This document shows positions 10,011 to 18,261 of a stretch of 64,000 nt of DNA, in pieces. Origin of the DNA: Bradyrhizobium septentrionale (GTDB lineage Bacteria > Pseudomonadota > Alphaproteobacteria > Rhizobiales > Xanthobacteraceae); assembly GCF_011516645.4 (NCBI RefSeq), contig NZ_CP088285.1:9504501-9568500 (forward strand), given 5' to 3'. The translations under genes were made by a program, and so were the position numbers. Below the pieces are notes generated by a model, which had not been told where the DNA came from, did no database searches, and saw only the letters and a program-made list of their open reading frames with translations. Position 1 is the stretch's first letter, and every line of letters starts with the position of its first letter.

Positions 10011-10882
10011 GCGTTCAAGACCCTTCCGGCGACGGCATCGAGCTTGGCAAGCAGCTGCGGATCGCGCGCCGCGGGCGACGTGATCAGCGCGGTGTCCAGT
10101 GCGCGGTCCGAACCGATCGGGCACGGCTCATGCTCGCGCGGGAAATCCCGCGCCAGACGCGCGACCAGCGCCTTTGCCTTCTCGGAGTTCGAATTCAGCA
10201 CGCGGATGATATCCTGCACCGTCACGGCATCATGAGCCGGATGCCAGCAATCGAAATCAGTGACCATCGCCACGCTGGCGTAGCAGATCTCGGCCTCGCG
10301 GGCGAGCTTGGCTTCCGGCATGTTGGTCATGCCGATCACCGAATAGCCCTGCGCCTTGTAGGTCAGGCTTTCGGCGAGCGAGGAGAATTGCGGCCCCTCC
10401 ATGCAGAGATAGGTGCCGCCGCGCGCAAACGCGATGCGCTCGGCTTCGGCCGCGGCGGCGAGATGCTTGACCAGCAACGGCGACACCGGATGCGCCATCG
10501 AGACATGCGCGACGCAACCCTTGCCGAAGAACGAGCTCTCGCGCCTGTGGGTGCGATCGACGAACTGGTCGACCAGCACGAAGCTGCCCGGCGGCAGCTC
10601 CTCCTTGAACGAGCCGCACGCGGACAGTGCAACAAGGTCGGTGACTCCCGCCCGCTTCAGCACATCGATATTGGCGCGATAGTTGATGTCGGACGGCGAC
10701 AGCGGATGTCCCTGGCCGTGCCGCGGCAGGAACACGATCGGCAATCCCGCCATCTCGCCGCGGCGCAGCGGCGCCGACGGCTCGCCCCACGGGCTCGTGA
10801 TCGCTTCCTCGCGGACATTTTCCAGACCTGGCAGGTCATAAATGCCGGATCCGCCGATGATGCCGAGAACGGCTTTGGTCAT
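10007..10882 (-). CDS. mtnP: S-methyl-5'-thioadenosine phosphorylase
   Basis: A 291-residue MTA phosphorylase, cleaving methylthioadenosine to adenine and methylthioribose-1-phosphate. The phosphate and nucleoside binding blocks are visible: [14 protein letters not shown] at the N-terminus, [12 protein letters not shown], the [11 protein letters not shown] segment near residue 185 and [19 protein letters not shown]. The length is normal. It begins 160 bp after tctC and overlaps mtnA by 4 bp. Its position inside a tricarboxylate-transporter operon is unusual. Confidence 0.96.
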   Translation of the reverse strand: MTKAVLGIIGGSGIYDLPGLENVREEAITSPWGEPSAPLRRGEMAGLPIVFLPRHGQGHPLSPSDINYRANIDVLKRAGVTDLVALSACGSFKEELPPGSFVLVDQFVDRTHRRESSFFGKGCVAHVSMAHPVSPLLVKHLAAAAEAERIAFARGGTYLCMEGPQFSSLAESLTYKAQGYSVIGMTNMPEAKLAREAEICYASVAMVTDFDCWHPAHDAVTVQDIIRVLNSNSEKAKALVARLARDFPREHEPCPIGSDRALDTALITSPAARDPQLLAKLDAVAGRVLNA

Positions 10883-11042
10883 GATCGCTCCTCACAGTCC
10901 CGCCGGACATTCCGCCATAGTGCGGCGCAATATCGATGGGGTGGCTGCGCGATGCAAGGCGATTCCGAGCGGGAGGTAAAGCAAGGGCTGCGCCGCCGAC
11001 ACCCGCCGCAATCGGGCGATGTGTCGGCAGCGCGGCGGAGGC

Positions 11043-12029
11043 TCATTTCGCAACGAAGCCCGCCGCGTTCATCAGCGAGGCATTGACCTTGTCGTCATCC
11101 TCGAGGAACTCGATCATGTCCTTGCCGGTGAGGAAGATCGGCTTCAGCGCCTGCTTCTCCATATAGTCCTTGTATTCCGCTGTCTGCGTCACCTTCTGGA
11201 ACAGGTCGGCATAGAACGCCTGCTGCTCCTGCGTGACCTTGCCCGGCAGGAACATCGCGCGCAGCATCAGATACTGCACGTCCAGCCCCTCCTCCTTGCA
11301 GGTCGGGATATCGTTCCAGGATTGCGTCTCGGTGACCTTGGTCTTGTAGGAGATCCGCTCCTTGTCGAACACGCAGAGCGCGCGAACCTGTCCGGCCCGC
11401 CAGACTTCCAGATTCTCGCTCGGATTGTTGACGTTGGACTCGGTGTGGCCGCCGACCAGCTGGGTCGCTGCCTCGCCGCCGGATTTGTACGGCAGATAGG
11501 AGAATTTGGCGCCGGTCTTCTGCTCCATGAAGACGGTCAGCACGTGATCTTCGCGCTTGGAGCCGGTGCCGCCCATCTTGAACGGCGCGCTCGCCGCCTT
11601 GGCGGCCTCGATGAACTCCTTCACGGTCTTGGGACCCGTTGCATTGTCCCACAGCACGAACTGATCGAGCGCGATCACCGACACCGGCGTGAGGTCGCGC
11701 CAGTTGAAGGGAATTTTCGCCGATAGCGGCAGCATGTAGATCAGCGAATAGGCGATCAGCACCTTGTTGGGATCGCCTTCGCTCGACTTCATGTACATCA
11801 GCGCTTCCGCACCCGACGCGCCGCCCTTCAGCGACACCACCATCGGCTGCTTCATCAGATTGTTCTTCTGGATCGCCGCCTGCATCATCCGCGCCATCTG
11901 GTCGGAGGCGCCGCCGGCGCCGGCCGCAACCACGATCTCGACCGGCTTGCTCGGCTCCCAGCCGGCAAAGGCCGGCGTGCTCAGCAGCAAGGCCGCGATG
12001 GCAGCCGTGGTTTTCACAATCTGTCCCAC
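11043..12029 (-). CDS. tctC: tripartite tricarboxylate transporter substrate-binding protein (TctC/Bug family)
   Basis: A 328-residue periplasmic binding protein with a Sec signal (about residues 1-22, ending AFAGWEP). It is a divergent Bug-family member: the first strand is KPVEIVVAAGAGGASDQMARMM, a variant of the usual IVPFAPGG-D block that binds the carboxylate. The GTG at 12029 follows GGAAGA by about 5 bp and is taken as the start. It is the promoter-proximal gene of the minus-strand group with mtnP, mtnA, tctB and tctA and is the probable partner of that TctAB pair. Ligand unknown. Confidence 0.88.
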   Translation of the reverse strand: MGQIVKTTAAIAALLLSTPAFAGWEPSKPVEIVVAAGAGGASDQMARMMQAAIQKNNLMKQPMVVSLKGGASGAEALMYMKSSEGDPNKVLIAYSLIYMLPLSAKIPFNWRDLTPVSVIALDQFVLWDNATGPKTVKEFIEAAKAASAPFKMGGTGSKREDHVLTVFMEQKTGAKFSYLPYKSGGEAATQLVGGHTESNVNNPSENLEVWRAGQVRALCVFDKERISYKTKVTETQSWNDIPTCKEEGLDVQYLMLRAMFLPGKVTQEQQAFYADLFQKVTQTAEYKDYMEKQALKPIFLTGKDMIEFLEDDDKVNASLMNAAGFVAK

Positions 12030-12233
12030 GTGTTTCTTCCCTATCTATTTGTTCGGCTTGGCGAAACCGTCGAGGTGGCGGGTGCGGTCATTGTGCCGAG
12101 AATGAAGGTGAGTTCAAGCCGCGAACTGCCGCATGATCTATGACTTTGGAATGAGGTGGGGGCGTCGCTTCGCTCGCAATGACCGGCTTGCACATCGTCA
12201 GTCCCGTCATCCTGAGGAGCGCGTAGCGCGTCT

Positions 12234-12273
12234 CGAAGGATGCACGGCCACCAGCCGGGCCGTGCATCCTTCG
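12234..12273. repeat. perfect 16-bp hairpin repeat
   Basis: CGAAGGATGCACGGCC, an 8-base loop, then its exact reverse complement. It lies in a longer stretch starting CCGTCATCCTGAGGAGCGCG, a type that I recognise as a frequent intergenic repeat of Bradyrhizobium. Confidence 0.75.
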
Positions 12274-12371
12274 AGGCTCGCGCCGCTCGCACCTCCAGCG
12301 ACAAAGGCGAAGCCTTTGCACGGGGGTGACGGTCCTGTTCGGATTCGAATGGCAAACAATATGTTCGATGG

Positions 12372-12471
12372 TCATCACCCGCGCATGCGGGTGATCCAGT
12401 ATTCCAGAGACGCCAGTGCTTGAGCCGAGAGGCCGCGGCGTACTGGATCGCCCGGTCAAGCCGGGCGATGA
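12372..12471. repeat. double-hairpin repeat with complementary ends
   Basis: Two 9-bp hairpins, ATCACCCGC/GCGGGTGAT (around 12374-12395) and ATCGCCCGG/CCGGGCGAT (around 12447-12469), face each other. CCAGTA and TACTGG directly inside them can pair to close the middle. The whole unit is therefore an imperfect palindrome able to form a cruciform or a branched RNA. It resembles intergenic mosaic elements of Bradyrhizobium and Rhodopseudomonas. Confidence 0.7.
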
Positions 12472-12489
12472 CAGGTGAGGATGGGGATA

Positions 12490-12975
12490 CAGCATCGCAT
12501 TCTCGCGACATGAATCGTCCGAGTCTTGCATCTCGTTCCGCCCTCTCTCGATGAGAGGGCGCAGGGAACGCCGGGTGCCGATTGCACCCATGGGTCCCGT
12601 GCAACAGGAAGCACGGGAGGTAGGACCACAGGTGTCACCGGGAACTCCGGCTTTCCCTGCGCGATGGGTTACGGCTTATTTCGTGCTCTCCCCGGTGAGA
12701 CCGGGCTTTGTTGTCACCGCCTTCGCAAGACGCAATTGCGTCTCACAAGGGGACACCTACCGCTGGGGCGTCAGGACCACACGACTTCGCCGTCCGCCTC
12801 ACGTGCTCTCGTCAGTCACACGCTCGGCGTCCACCGCATCCCACACCGCGTTCGTGACGATCGCGATCCGCCCCTCGATCGGGTGAGACGGGCGAACCAT
12901 ATACCGAGTTGTATTTCGGATAAAGCGAAATATTTTTGCATGAGGGGCTTGCGCCGTCGGGCAACTCAGTGGCAC
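12490..12975 (-). repeat. approx. 480-bp dispersed repeat, Bradyrhizobiaceae type
   Basis: Read on the minus strand it starts with GTGCCACTGAGTTGCCCGAC and continues through the GCGATCGTCACGAACGCGG and GGACGGCGAAGTCGTGTGGT blocks. It then has GGTCTCACCGGGGAGAGCAC and ends in the inverted CGCAGGGAAAGCC / GCGTTCCCTGCG arms and the CCCTCTC...GAGAGAGGG palindrome. I recognise this order of blocks from intergenic repeats of Bradyrhizobium/Nitrobacter genomes (memory, not searched). It has no credible protein frame. Outer limits are approximate. Confidence 0.6.
12949..12975 (-). repeat. CTGAGTTGCCCGACG motif, copy 1 (reverse orientation)
   Basis: A 27-bp motif with core CTGAGTTGCCCGACG, present once here on the minus strand at the edge of the long repeat and three more times on the plus strand at 55766-56312. 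Confidence 0.75.
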
Positions 12976-13007
12976 GCGCGCGTAAGGAAGGCACCGGCGG
13001 ATGGGTT

Positions 13008-13047
13008 CCCTCTCCTCTTGCGGGAGAGGGTTAGGGAGAGGGCGCCA
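13008..13047. repeat. REP-like palindromic unit (CCCTCTCC type)
   Basis: CCCTCTCC and GGAGAGGG arms around a five-base loop, followed by TTAGGGAGAGGGC. The same unit in opposite orientation is at 14512-14546, and a relative is at 30082-30121. The first two lie on either side of the IS481-type element. Confidence 0.65.
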
Positions 13048-13144
13048 CACTGCGTGCACTTTCCGTATCCGTCACGACGACAGTAAACAATTTGCGAGAG
13101 CGATACCCTCACCGACATCTCGCCCGGGGCCAATCCTCTTGAGC

Positions 13145-14507
13145 AACCGGCGACATGGGTAACGGTTCAGACCGACGACATGGGTAACACAATTCTCGTT
13201 TCGTTCAGGTCTGTTGTTGGGGCTGTGGACCCTGAGGGCAACGCGTAGCGTTGTCCTCAAGTCCACAGCCTTTTGCCTTGCGTTTGGGTCTGCGGAGTTG
13301 GTCACCGCGATGGGCGATCGTGCCGAGCACGATCGGGCCATAGCTGACGGTCCAGCCGTCCGGGTCCTCGGCCAAGCCGACGGGCTCACCGATCAGCGCT
13401 TCGCTGATATAGATCGTGTTGCCCAACCACTTGATCTCTCCGTTGTGCCGGACCGAGCGGACGTCCTGACCGTCAGCGTATTCCGGCTTGCGCAAGACAC
13501 CGTCGAAGCGGCGCGAGGAGGCCTGGTAACGGTCGGCTGGCGTGGCGTTGTCGAGCGATTGGTGAGGACGCTCTTCGTTGTAGAGATGCTGGAAGCTGTG
13601 CAAGCGCTTGAGCTGCTCGCGCATGGTGGGAGCCGGCGGATTGGCAACGTCTTGCAGCAGCGTCAGATGCATCCGCTCATGGCGGCCGTTCTGCTGAGGT
13701 TTGCCCGGTGCAATGCGCTCCGGCGTCACGCCGGCTTTGATCAGCTTGACCGACAGTCGTGACAATCCTCCGGCGCCGCGCGAGGCAAACGGCGAGCCGT
13801 TGTCCGAGCGCATGTAGAGTGGCAACCCAAACTCGCGCAACGCAGCGTCCAGCACAGGCCAGACATGATCCGTGTCGGTGCGTGCCAAGGCCTGGCAGCG
13901 CAGCAGATAGCGGCTATAGGCATCGGTGAGCGTCAGCGGTTCGCAGCGCATGCCGTCCCCGGTCAGGAACCAGCCCTTGAAGTCGATGCACCAGACGTCG
14001 TTGGCCGCCTCGCAACCGGCAAAGGGCGCGCTCGAGGGCGGCCCGCGCCGGCGCAGCTTGCGCTTCACCGTCAGCCCCTCACGATCGAACAGCTCGCCGA
14101 TCGTGCTTGCCGCGGGCCATGCCGTCCGAGGTGACTTCCGTTCGAGAAAGGCCAGCACCTTGATCGGCCCCCAGCTAGGATGCGCCCGACGCACCTCAAG
14201 GCAGCGCTCAGCGATCTTCTCCGCAACGCTTTGTGGACGATGCAGCGGAGCTCGCGGACGATCGAACAGTCCGGCCGCGCCTTCTTCCTCGAACCGTGCA
14301 AGCCATTTGTAGCCCACCCGACGGCTCACTCCGAACCGCCGGCACACCGCCGCAAACGACTCCTCGTGCTTTTGTGCCGCCACCACAAACCGCATCCGTT
14401 CATCCACAGCACAGGTCTCCATCCACCCCATCGGCAAGTTCCTCCTTGCCGATCAGTTGACCTGTTACCTATGTCGCCGGTCTATTCTGTTACCTATGTA
14501 GCCGGTT
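13145..14507 (-). mobile_element. IS481-family insertion sequence, about 1.36 kb
   Basis: The ends are near-identical inverted repeats of about 46 bp. Each carries two copies of the word CCGGCGACATGGGTAAC (or its CATAGGTAAC variant) separated by about 13 bp, at 13145-13190 on the left and 14462-14507 on the right. The single transposase gene fills the interior. No convincing target-site duplication is visible directly outside AACCGG/CCGGTT, so the outer limits could be a few bases off or the duplication may have decayed. The element looks intact and could be mobile. Confidence 0.82.
13205..14431 (-). CDS. IS481-family transposase
   Basis: A 408-residue DDE transposase. An N-terminal helix-turn-helix (VCRRFGVSRRVGYKWLARF, residues about 29-47) precedes the rve integrase core. 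The catalytic triad is seen as Asp in CIDFKGW, Asp in MRSDNGSPF and Glu in QNGRHERMH, followed by YNEERPHQSLD, a common IS481 tail motif. ATG 14431 is preferred because AAGGAGG stands 9 bp upstream; TTG 14437 would be too close to it. The frame is uninterrupted, so the transposase is likely functional. Confidence 0.93.
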   Translation of the reverse strand: MGWMETCAVDERMRFVVAAQKHEESFAAVCRRFGVSRRVGYKWLARFEEEGAAGLFDRPRAPLHRPQSVAEKIAERCLEVRRAHPSWGPIKVLAFLERKSPRTAWPAASTIGELFDREGLTVKRKLRRRGPPSSAPFAGCEAANDVWCIDFKGWFLTGDGMRCEPLTLTDAYSRYLLRCQALARTDTDHVWPVLDAALREFGLPLYMRSDNGSPFASRGAGGLSRLSVKLIKAGVTPERIAPGKPQQNGRHERMHLTLLQDVANPPAPTMREQLKRLHSFQHLYNEERPHQSLDNATPADRYQASSRRFDGVLRKPEYADGQDVRSVRHNGEIKWLGNTIYISEALIGEPVGLAEDPDGWTVSYGPIVLGTIAHRGDQLRRPKRKAKGCGLEDNATRCPQGPQPQQQT

Positions 14508-14511
14508 AGGA

Positions 14512-14546
14512 CCCTCCCTAACCCTCTCCCACAAGGGGGAGAGGGA
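14512..14546. repeat. REP-like palindromic unit (CCCTCTCC type), second copy
   Basis: CCCTAACCCTCTCCC, a short loop, then GGGGGAGAGGG. It is inverted relative to the copy at 13008-13047 and directly abuts the right end of the IS481-type element. Confidence 0.65.
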
Positions 14547-14648
14547 GCCTGAGATATGTGCTCACCTCACCGTGGTTCAGACGGCGCGCGGCAGTATGCC
14601 CCGGAATGACGAAGCATACACAAGCCACCCGGAGCCCTCGGACAGCCG

Positions 14649-15446
14649 CTACTTGCCCTTGAAGTTCGGCGCGCGCTTGTTGAGGAAAGCGTCCATGCCT
14701 TCGCGGAAATCCTCGCTCATATAAGCGCGCAGGATCAGGTCTTCGCCTTCCTCGCGCGACAGCGTGCGGCGGATGCGGCGTACCGCCTCCTTGGTCACCT
14801 CTAACGTGATCGGCGCATGGCCGGCGACGAGCTTGGCGGTCTCGTTGGCGCGGCGCTGCAACGTCTCCACGTCGGGGACGATTTCGTTCAACAGCCCGAG
14901 CGCCAGCGCTTCCGGCGCCTCGACCAGGCGCGCCTTGAAGATCAGATCCTTGGTCCGCGCCGGGCCAATCAGCGAGACCAGCCGCGAGATGTTGGACATC
15001 GAGAGGCAGTTGCCGAGCGTGCGCGCGATCGGAAAGCCGATCCGCGTCGCCTCGGTGCCGATGCGGATGTCGCAGCATGCGGCGATGCCGGCGCCACCGC
15101 CGGTGCACGCGCCGGCGATCGCTGCGATCACGGGCACGCGGCACTGTTCGAGCGTTCCCAGCACGCGGTCGATCCGCGCCTCGTAGTCCAGCGCATCCTG
15201 GGCCGTCTTGAACGCCCGGAACTGCGAGATGTCGGTGCCCGAGGCGAACGCCTTGTCGCCGGCACCGGTCATGATCAGCGCCTTGATGGAGTGATCCTGA
15301 TTGATGTTCTCGCAGATCGAAGCCATCTGCTCATACATCGCAAAGGTCAGCGCGTTGCGCGCCTGCGGCCGGTTGAACGTAATGCGCGCGATCCCGTCCT
15401 CGACGGAGTAGATCAGGTCTTCGGTCGAAGTGACGGGCGCGTTCAT
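14649..15446 (-). CDS. enoyl-CoA hydratase/isomerase family protein
   Basis: A 265-residue crotonase-fold protein. The oxyanion-hole segments are present (GDKAFASGTDISQF, and ACTGGGAGIAACCDIR near residue 108). At the position of the first catalytic glutamate of rat enoyl-CoA hydratase (GGGCELA) this protein has glycine, and at the second (FGxPE) it has FPIAR. A simple hydratase reaction is therefore doubtful; isomerase, thioesterase or another crotonase reaction is possible. ATG 15446 (MNAPVTS) is taken, because the 28 extra codons upstream fall in non-coding sequence. It follows the aminotransferase gene by 49 bp on the same strand. Confidence 0.85.
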   Translation of the reverse strand: MNAPVTSTEDLIYSVEDGIARITFNRPQARNALTFAMYEQMASICENINQDHSIKALIMTGAGDKAFASGTDISQFRAFKTAQDALDYEARIDRVLGTLEQCRVPVIAAIAGACTGGGAGIAACCDIRIGTEATRIGFPIARTLGNCLSMSNISRLVSLIGPARTKDLIFKARLVEAPEALALGLLNEIVPDVETLQRRANETAKLVAGHAPITLEVTKEAVRRIRRTLSREEGEDLILRAYMSEDFREGMDAFLNKRAPNFKGK

Positions 15447-15495
15447 GTCTCGCTCTTTCTGTTCTTTACGATTCGATTTCAGGCGACGGCCTTTT

Positions 15496-16692
15496 TCAAG
15501 CAACAGCCTTGGACACCTGCGACGGGTCACGTCCCTTCAGGACCTCCATCGCCGCCAGCACGCCGCCGCTGCGATGCGGCACCTTGGCGAGATCAAGACC
15601 CATCTCGACGCCCGACAGGGTGCCCATCAGCATCAGGTCGTTGAAGTGACCAATATGGCCGATCCGGAACACCTTGCCCTTGACCTTGTTGAGGCCGGTG
15701 CCGAGCGACATGTCGAAATTCTCCAGCACGACCTTGCGGAAATGATCGGCGTCATGGCCATCAGGCACCCGCACCGCGGTCAGCGCCGGCGAATGCGCAC
15801 CCTGCTCCTGGCACTGCGTCTCGAGGCCCCAGACCTTGATCGCGGCGCGCGTCGCCTCGCTGTGGCGCTTGTGGCGCGCGAAGACGTTGTCGAGCCCCTC
15901 CTCCTCCAGCATCTTCACGGCCTCCCTGAGGCCGAACAGGAGATTGGTCGCGGGCGTGTACGGCCAGGTGCCGGCCTTGTTGATGTTGATGACCTCCTGC
16001 CAGTCCCAATAGGAGCGCATCGCGGGATTGGCCTTGGCCACTGCCAGCGCCTTCTCCGACACGGCGTTGAAGCCGAGGCCGGGCGGCAGCATCAGTCCCT
16101 TCTGGGAGCCGGCGATCGAGACGTCGATCCCCCAGGCATCATGCTCATATTCGAGCGAGCCGAGGCCGGAGATGGTGTCGACCATCAGCAGCGCCGGATG
16201 CTTCAAAGTGTCGAGGATCTTGCGGACGTCGCGCGGATAGGTGACGCAGGCGGTCGAGGTCTCGTTATGGACCACGCAGACGGCCTTGATCTTGTGCGCC
16301 TTGTCGGCGGCAAGCTTGGCCTCGATCTGTTCGAGGTCGGCGCCGTGGCGCCAGTCGCCCGCAATGAAATCGACGTCGAGCTTGAATTTGTCGGCGATGC
16401 CGTGCCACAGCACCGCGAATTGCCCGGTCTCGCACATCAAAACCTTGTCGCCGGGCTGCAGCGTGTTGACGATCGCGGCCTCCCAGGCGCCGGTCCCGGA
16501 CGAGGGGTAGATGATCACGGGCTGCTTGGTGCGGAACACCCGCTGCATTGCCGAAAGCACGGCAAAACCGATCTCGGCGAATTCGGCACCGCGATGGTCC
16601 ATGGTCGGCATGTCCATGGCCCGCAGCACCCGGTCCGGCACGTTGGTCGGTCCCGGAATCTGCAGAAAATGCCTTCCAGTATGCACGGTCAT
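15496..16692 (-). CDS. serine-glyoxylate-type class V aminotransferase, copy 1
   Basis: A 398-residue PLP enzyme of the alanine-glyoxylate/serine-glyoxylate/serine-pyruvate aminotransferase group. Visible are the N-terminal GRHFLQIPGPTNVPDRVL, the cofactor loop YPSSGTGAWEAA, the HNETST segment, the Asp in MVDTISGLGS and the Schiff-base lysine in GSQKGLMLPPG. The length fits. In methylotrophs and photorespiring bacteria such enzymes make hydroxypyruvate and glycine from serine and glyoxylate. A close paralogue lies at 18257-19459, on the other side of an MFS carrier. ATG 16692 (MTVHTG) replaces the longer reading. Confidence 0.92.
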   Translation of the reverse strand: MTVHTGRHFLQIPGPTNVPDRVLRAMDMPTMDHRGAEFAEIGFAVLSAMQRVFRTKQPVIIYPSSGTGAWEAAIVNTLQPGDKVLMCETGQFAVLWHGIADKFKLDVDFIAGDWRHGADLEQIEAKLAADKAHKIKAVCVVHNETSTACVTYPRDVRKILDTLKHPALLMVDTISGLGSLEYEHDAWGIDVSIAGSQKGLMLPPGLGFNAVSEKALAVAKANPAMRSYWDWQEVININKAGTWPYTPATNLLFGLREAVKMLEEEGLDNVFARHKRHSEATRAAIKVWGLETQCQEQGAHSPALTAVRVPDGHDADHFRKVVLENFDMSLGTGLNKVKGKVFRIGHIGHFNDLMLMGTLSGVEMGLDLAKVPHRSGGVLAAMEVLKGRDPSQVSKAVA

Positions 16693-16819
16693 GAGCGTCT
16701 TCCCGGTCTTGTCTTGGTCGTGGTGAGCCGCTCGCATATCACTATTCGCCGGGTTTGTCCTAGGCCCGGCGAGGGGCCGTCATGCATATCTGACGGCGCT
16801 CCACCGGGGCCGGCGCCCC

Positions 16820-18103
16820 TCATTCGGCGGCCACCACCTTTCCCGGTGCCACCAGTTCGCTGGTCTCTTCGAACGGCCGCTCCGGGTGCATCAGGAATGC
16901 CGAGAAGCCACCGACGAGCAAGAGCCCCATCGACATCAGGAACGGCAGGTACCAATTGCCGGTCGCGTCGATGACGAAGCCGGCGACCAGCGGCGAGACG
17001 ATGGCCGCAAACGCCGAGCCGGAGTTCATGATCCCCGCGGCGGTGCCGGAATATTTCGCCGCGATGTCCATCGGGATCGACCACATCGGGCCGATCACGA
17101 GCTCGGCGCAGAAGAAGCCGGCCGACAGGCAAAGCGCGACCACCGTGATGTCGTGAACGAACAGGATCGGCATCAGCGACAGCAGCGCGCCGGCGAATCC
17201 CACGATCGTTACGCTGAGCCGCGCCAGACGCACATTGCCGGTACGCTCCAGGATGCGGTCGGAGATGACGCCGCCGATGCTGTCGCCGACGACGCCGGCA
17301 AAGAAGACGCCGGACGCGAACAGCGCCGAGTTCTTCAGATCGAGGCTGTAGTTGTTCTTGAAGAACAGCGGCAGCCAGTTGAGGTAGAGCCACAGGCACC
17401 AGCCGTAGCAGAAATAGGTCAAGGTCACCGGCCACATGCGTTGCAGCAGCGGCCCCCACGGCACCTTGGGCCGCTCGCCCTGCGGACGCGGCGGCAACGT
17501 CGCAAGCTCGGCTGCGGTAATCGAGCCATGGTCGCTCGGCTCGTTGCGGAAGTACCAGACCCACGCGACGCCCCAGATCAGACTGACAAAACCGAGCGCG
17601 ATGAACGCGCCGCGCCAGGTCAGCCACAGGATCAGCAGCGCGACCACCGGCGGGGTTATGGCATTGCCCAGCCGCGCAAACGAATGCGTCAGCCCCTGCG
17701 CGAAGCCGCGCCGCTTGGCCGGCGTCCAGTACTGCATCGCGCGCGTCGCGGTGGGAAAGGTCGCGCCTTCGCCGAATCCGAGCGCGAAGCGGGCAACGAA
17801 CAGCGCCGTGAGACCATGGACAAAGCCGGTCATGATGGTCGCCGCAGCCCAGATCATGCCGCACCAGAACAAGGTCTGGCGCGGCCCGAAGCGATCGCCG
17901 ACCCAGCCGCCGATCACCTGGAACAGCAGATACGGATAGGCAAAGGCCGAGAACACCAGGCCGAGCTCGGTGTTGGACAGGCCGAGCTCCTTCTGGATAT
18001 CGCTGGCCGCGGTGCCGATGTTCACCCGGTCGACATAGGTGATGAAGTACATCACGCAGAGCATGGCCAACACGACATGGGTGGCCTTGAACCGAAGCCT
18101 CAT
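16820..18103 (-). CDS. MFS transporter, anion:cation symporter (ACS) type
   Basis: A 427-residue carrier with 12 predicted helices. The ACS-family (glucarate, phthalate, galactonate) pattern is visible: YFITYVDRVNIGTA in helix 1 and GFGEGATFPTATRAM in helix 4. It probably imports an organic anion; between two serine-glyoxylate-type aminotransferase genes, a 2-hydroxy or sugar acid feeding glyoxylate or hydroxypyruvate is a reasonable guess. The ATG follows AAGGGGAGGAG closely. A 7-bp GC stem (16747-16771) lies about 50 bp past its stop but lacks a T-run. Confidence 0.9.
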   Translation of the reverse strand: MRLRFKATHVVLAMLCVMYFITYVDRVNIGTAASDIQKELGLSNTELGLVFSAFAYPYLLFQVIGGWVGDRFGPRQTLFWCGMIWAAATIMTGFVHGLTALFVARFALGFGEGATFPTATRAMQYWTPAKRRGFAQGLTHSFARLGNAITPPVVALLILWLTWRGAFIALGFVSLIWGVAWVWYFRNEPSDHGSITAAELATLPPRPQGERPKVPWGPLLQRMWPVTLTYFCYGWCLWLYLNWLPLFFKNNYSLDLKNSALFASGVFFAGVVGDSIGGVISDRILERTGNVRLARLSVTIVGFAGALLSLMPILFVHDITVVALCLSAGFFCAELVIGPMWSIPMDIAAKYSGTAAGIMNSGSAFAAIVSPLVAGFVIDATGNWYLPFLMSMGLLLVGGFSAFLMHPERPFEETSELVAPGKVVAAE

Positions 18104-18169
18104 CTCCTCCCCTTCCCTCGTCCGCGATTTTTCTGAGCCGTTGGCCTGCGGGCTGCCGTAAGTGGCTGC

Positions 18170-18261
18170 TAGAGCATGATCCGGAAAAGTGTGAAGCGGT
18201 TTTCCGAAAGATCATGCTCAAACGAAAACCTAAAGCGCGATGAATCTCATCGCGCTTTAGG
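18170..18261. repeat. GAGCATGATC/GATCATGC interspersed repeat with terminator-like palindrome
   Basis: GAGCATGAT (18172-18180) pairs with ATCATGCTC (18211-18219), with CGGAAAA/TTTTCCG arms inside. It is followed by a perfect 15-bp palindrome. This unit is one that I recognise as very common between genes in Bradyrhizobium, Rhodopseudomonas and Mesorhizobium. Confidence 0.8.
18225..18261 (-). terminator. intrinsic terminator overlapping the stop of aminotransferase copy 2
   Basis: CCTAAAGCGCGATGA and its exact reverse complement (18229-18243 and 18247-18261) leave a 3-base loop. On the minus strand the stem is followed by TTTTCG. The gene's TAA (18257-18259) lies within the stem, so the repeat supplies both the end of the gene and its terminator. 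Confidence 0.7.

Larger units (their letters stand above)
12030..13144. other. 1.1-kb non-coding region built of dispersed repeats
   Basis: No open frame here has a ribosome-binding site or family resemblance. The stretch contains in order a GTCGCTTCGCTCGCAATGAC repeat end (12162-12182), a perfect 16-bp hairpin, a double-hairpin unit, a long dispersed repeat and a palindromic CCCTCTCC unit. It ends at the left terminus of an IS481-type element. Separate entries describe the parts. Confidence 0.75.

Noticed and set aside
12041-13086. Several overlapping open frames of 60-187 codons
   Set aside because: They lie in hairpin repeats and long dispersed repeats; none has a ribosome site or plausible protein character.
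13145-14507. A composite transposon or genomic island bounded by the IS
   Set aside because: Only one copy of the element is in the window, and there is no second copy, tRNA or integrase to define an island.
16747-16771. A terminator after the MFS gene (CGCCGGG/CCCGGCG stem)
   Set aside because: The stem is only 7 bp and no T-run follows on the minus strand.
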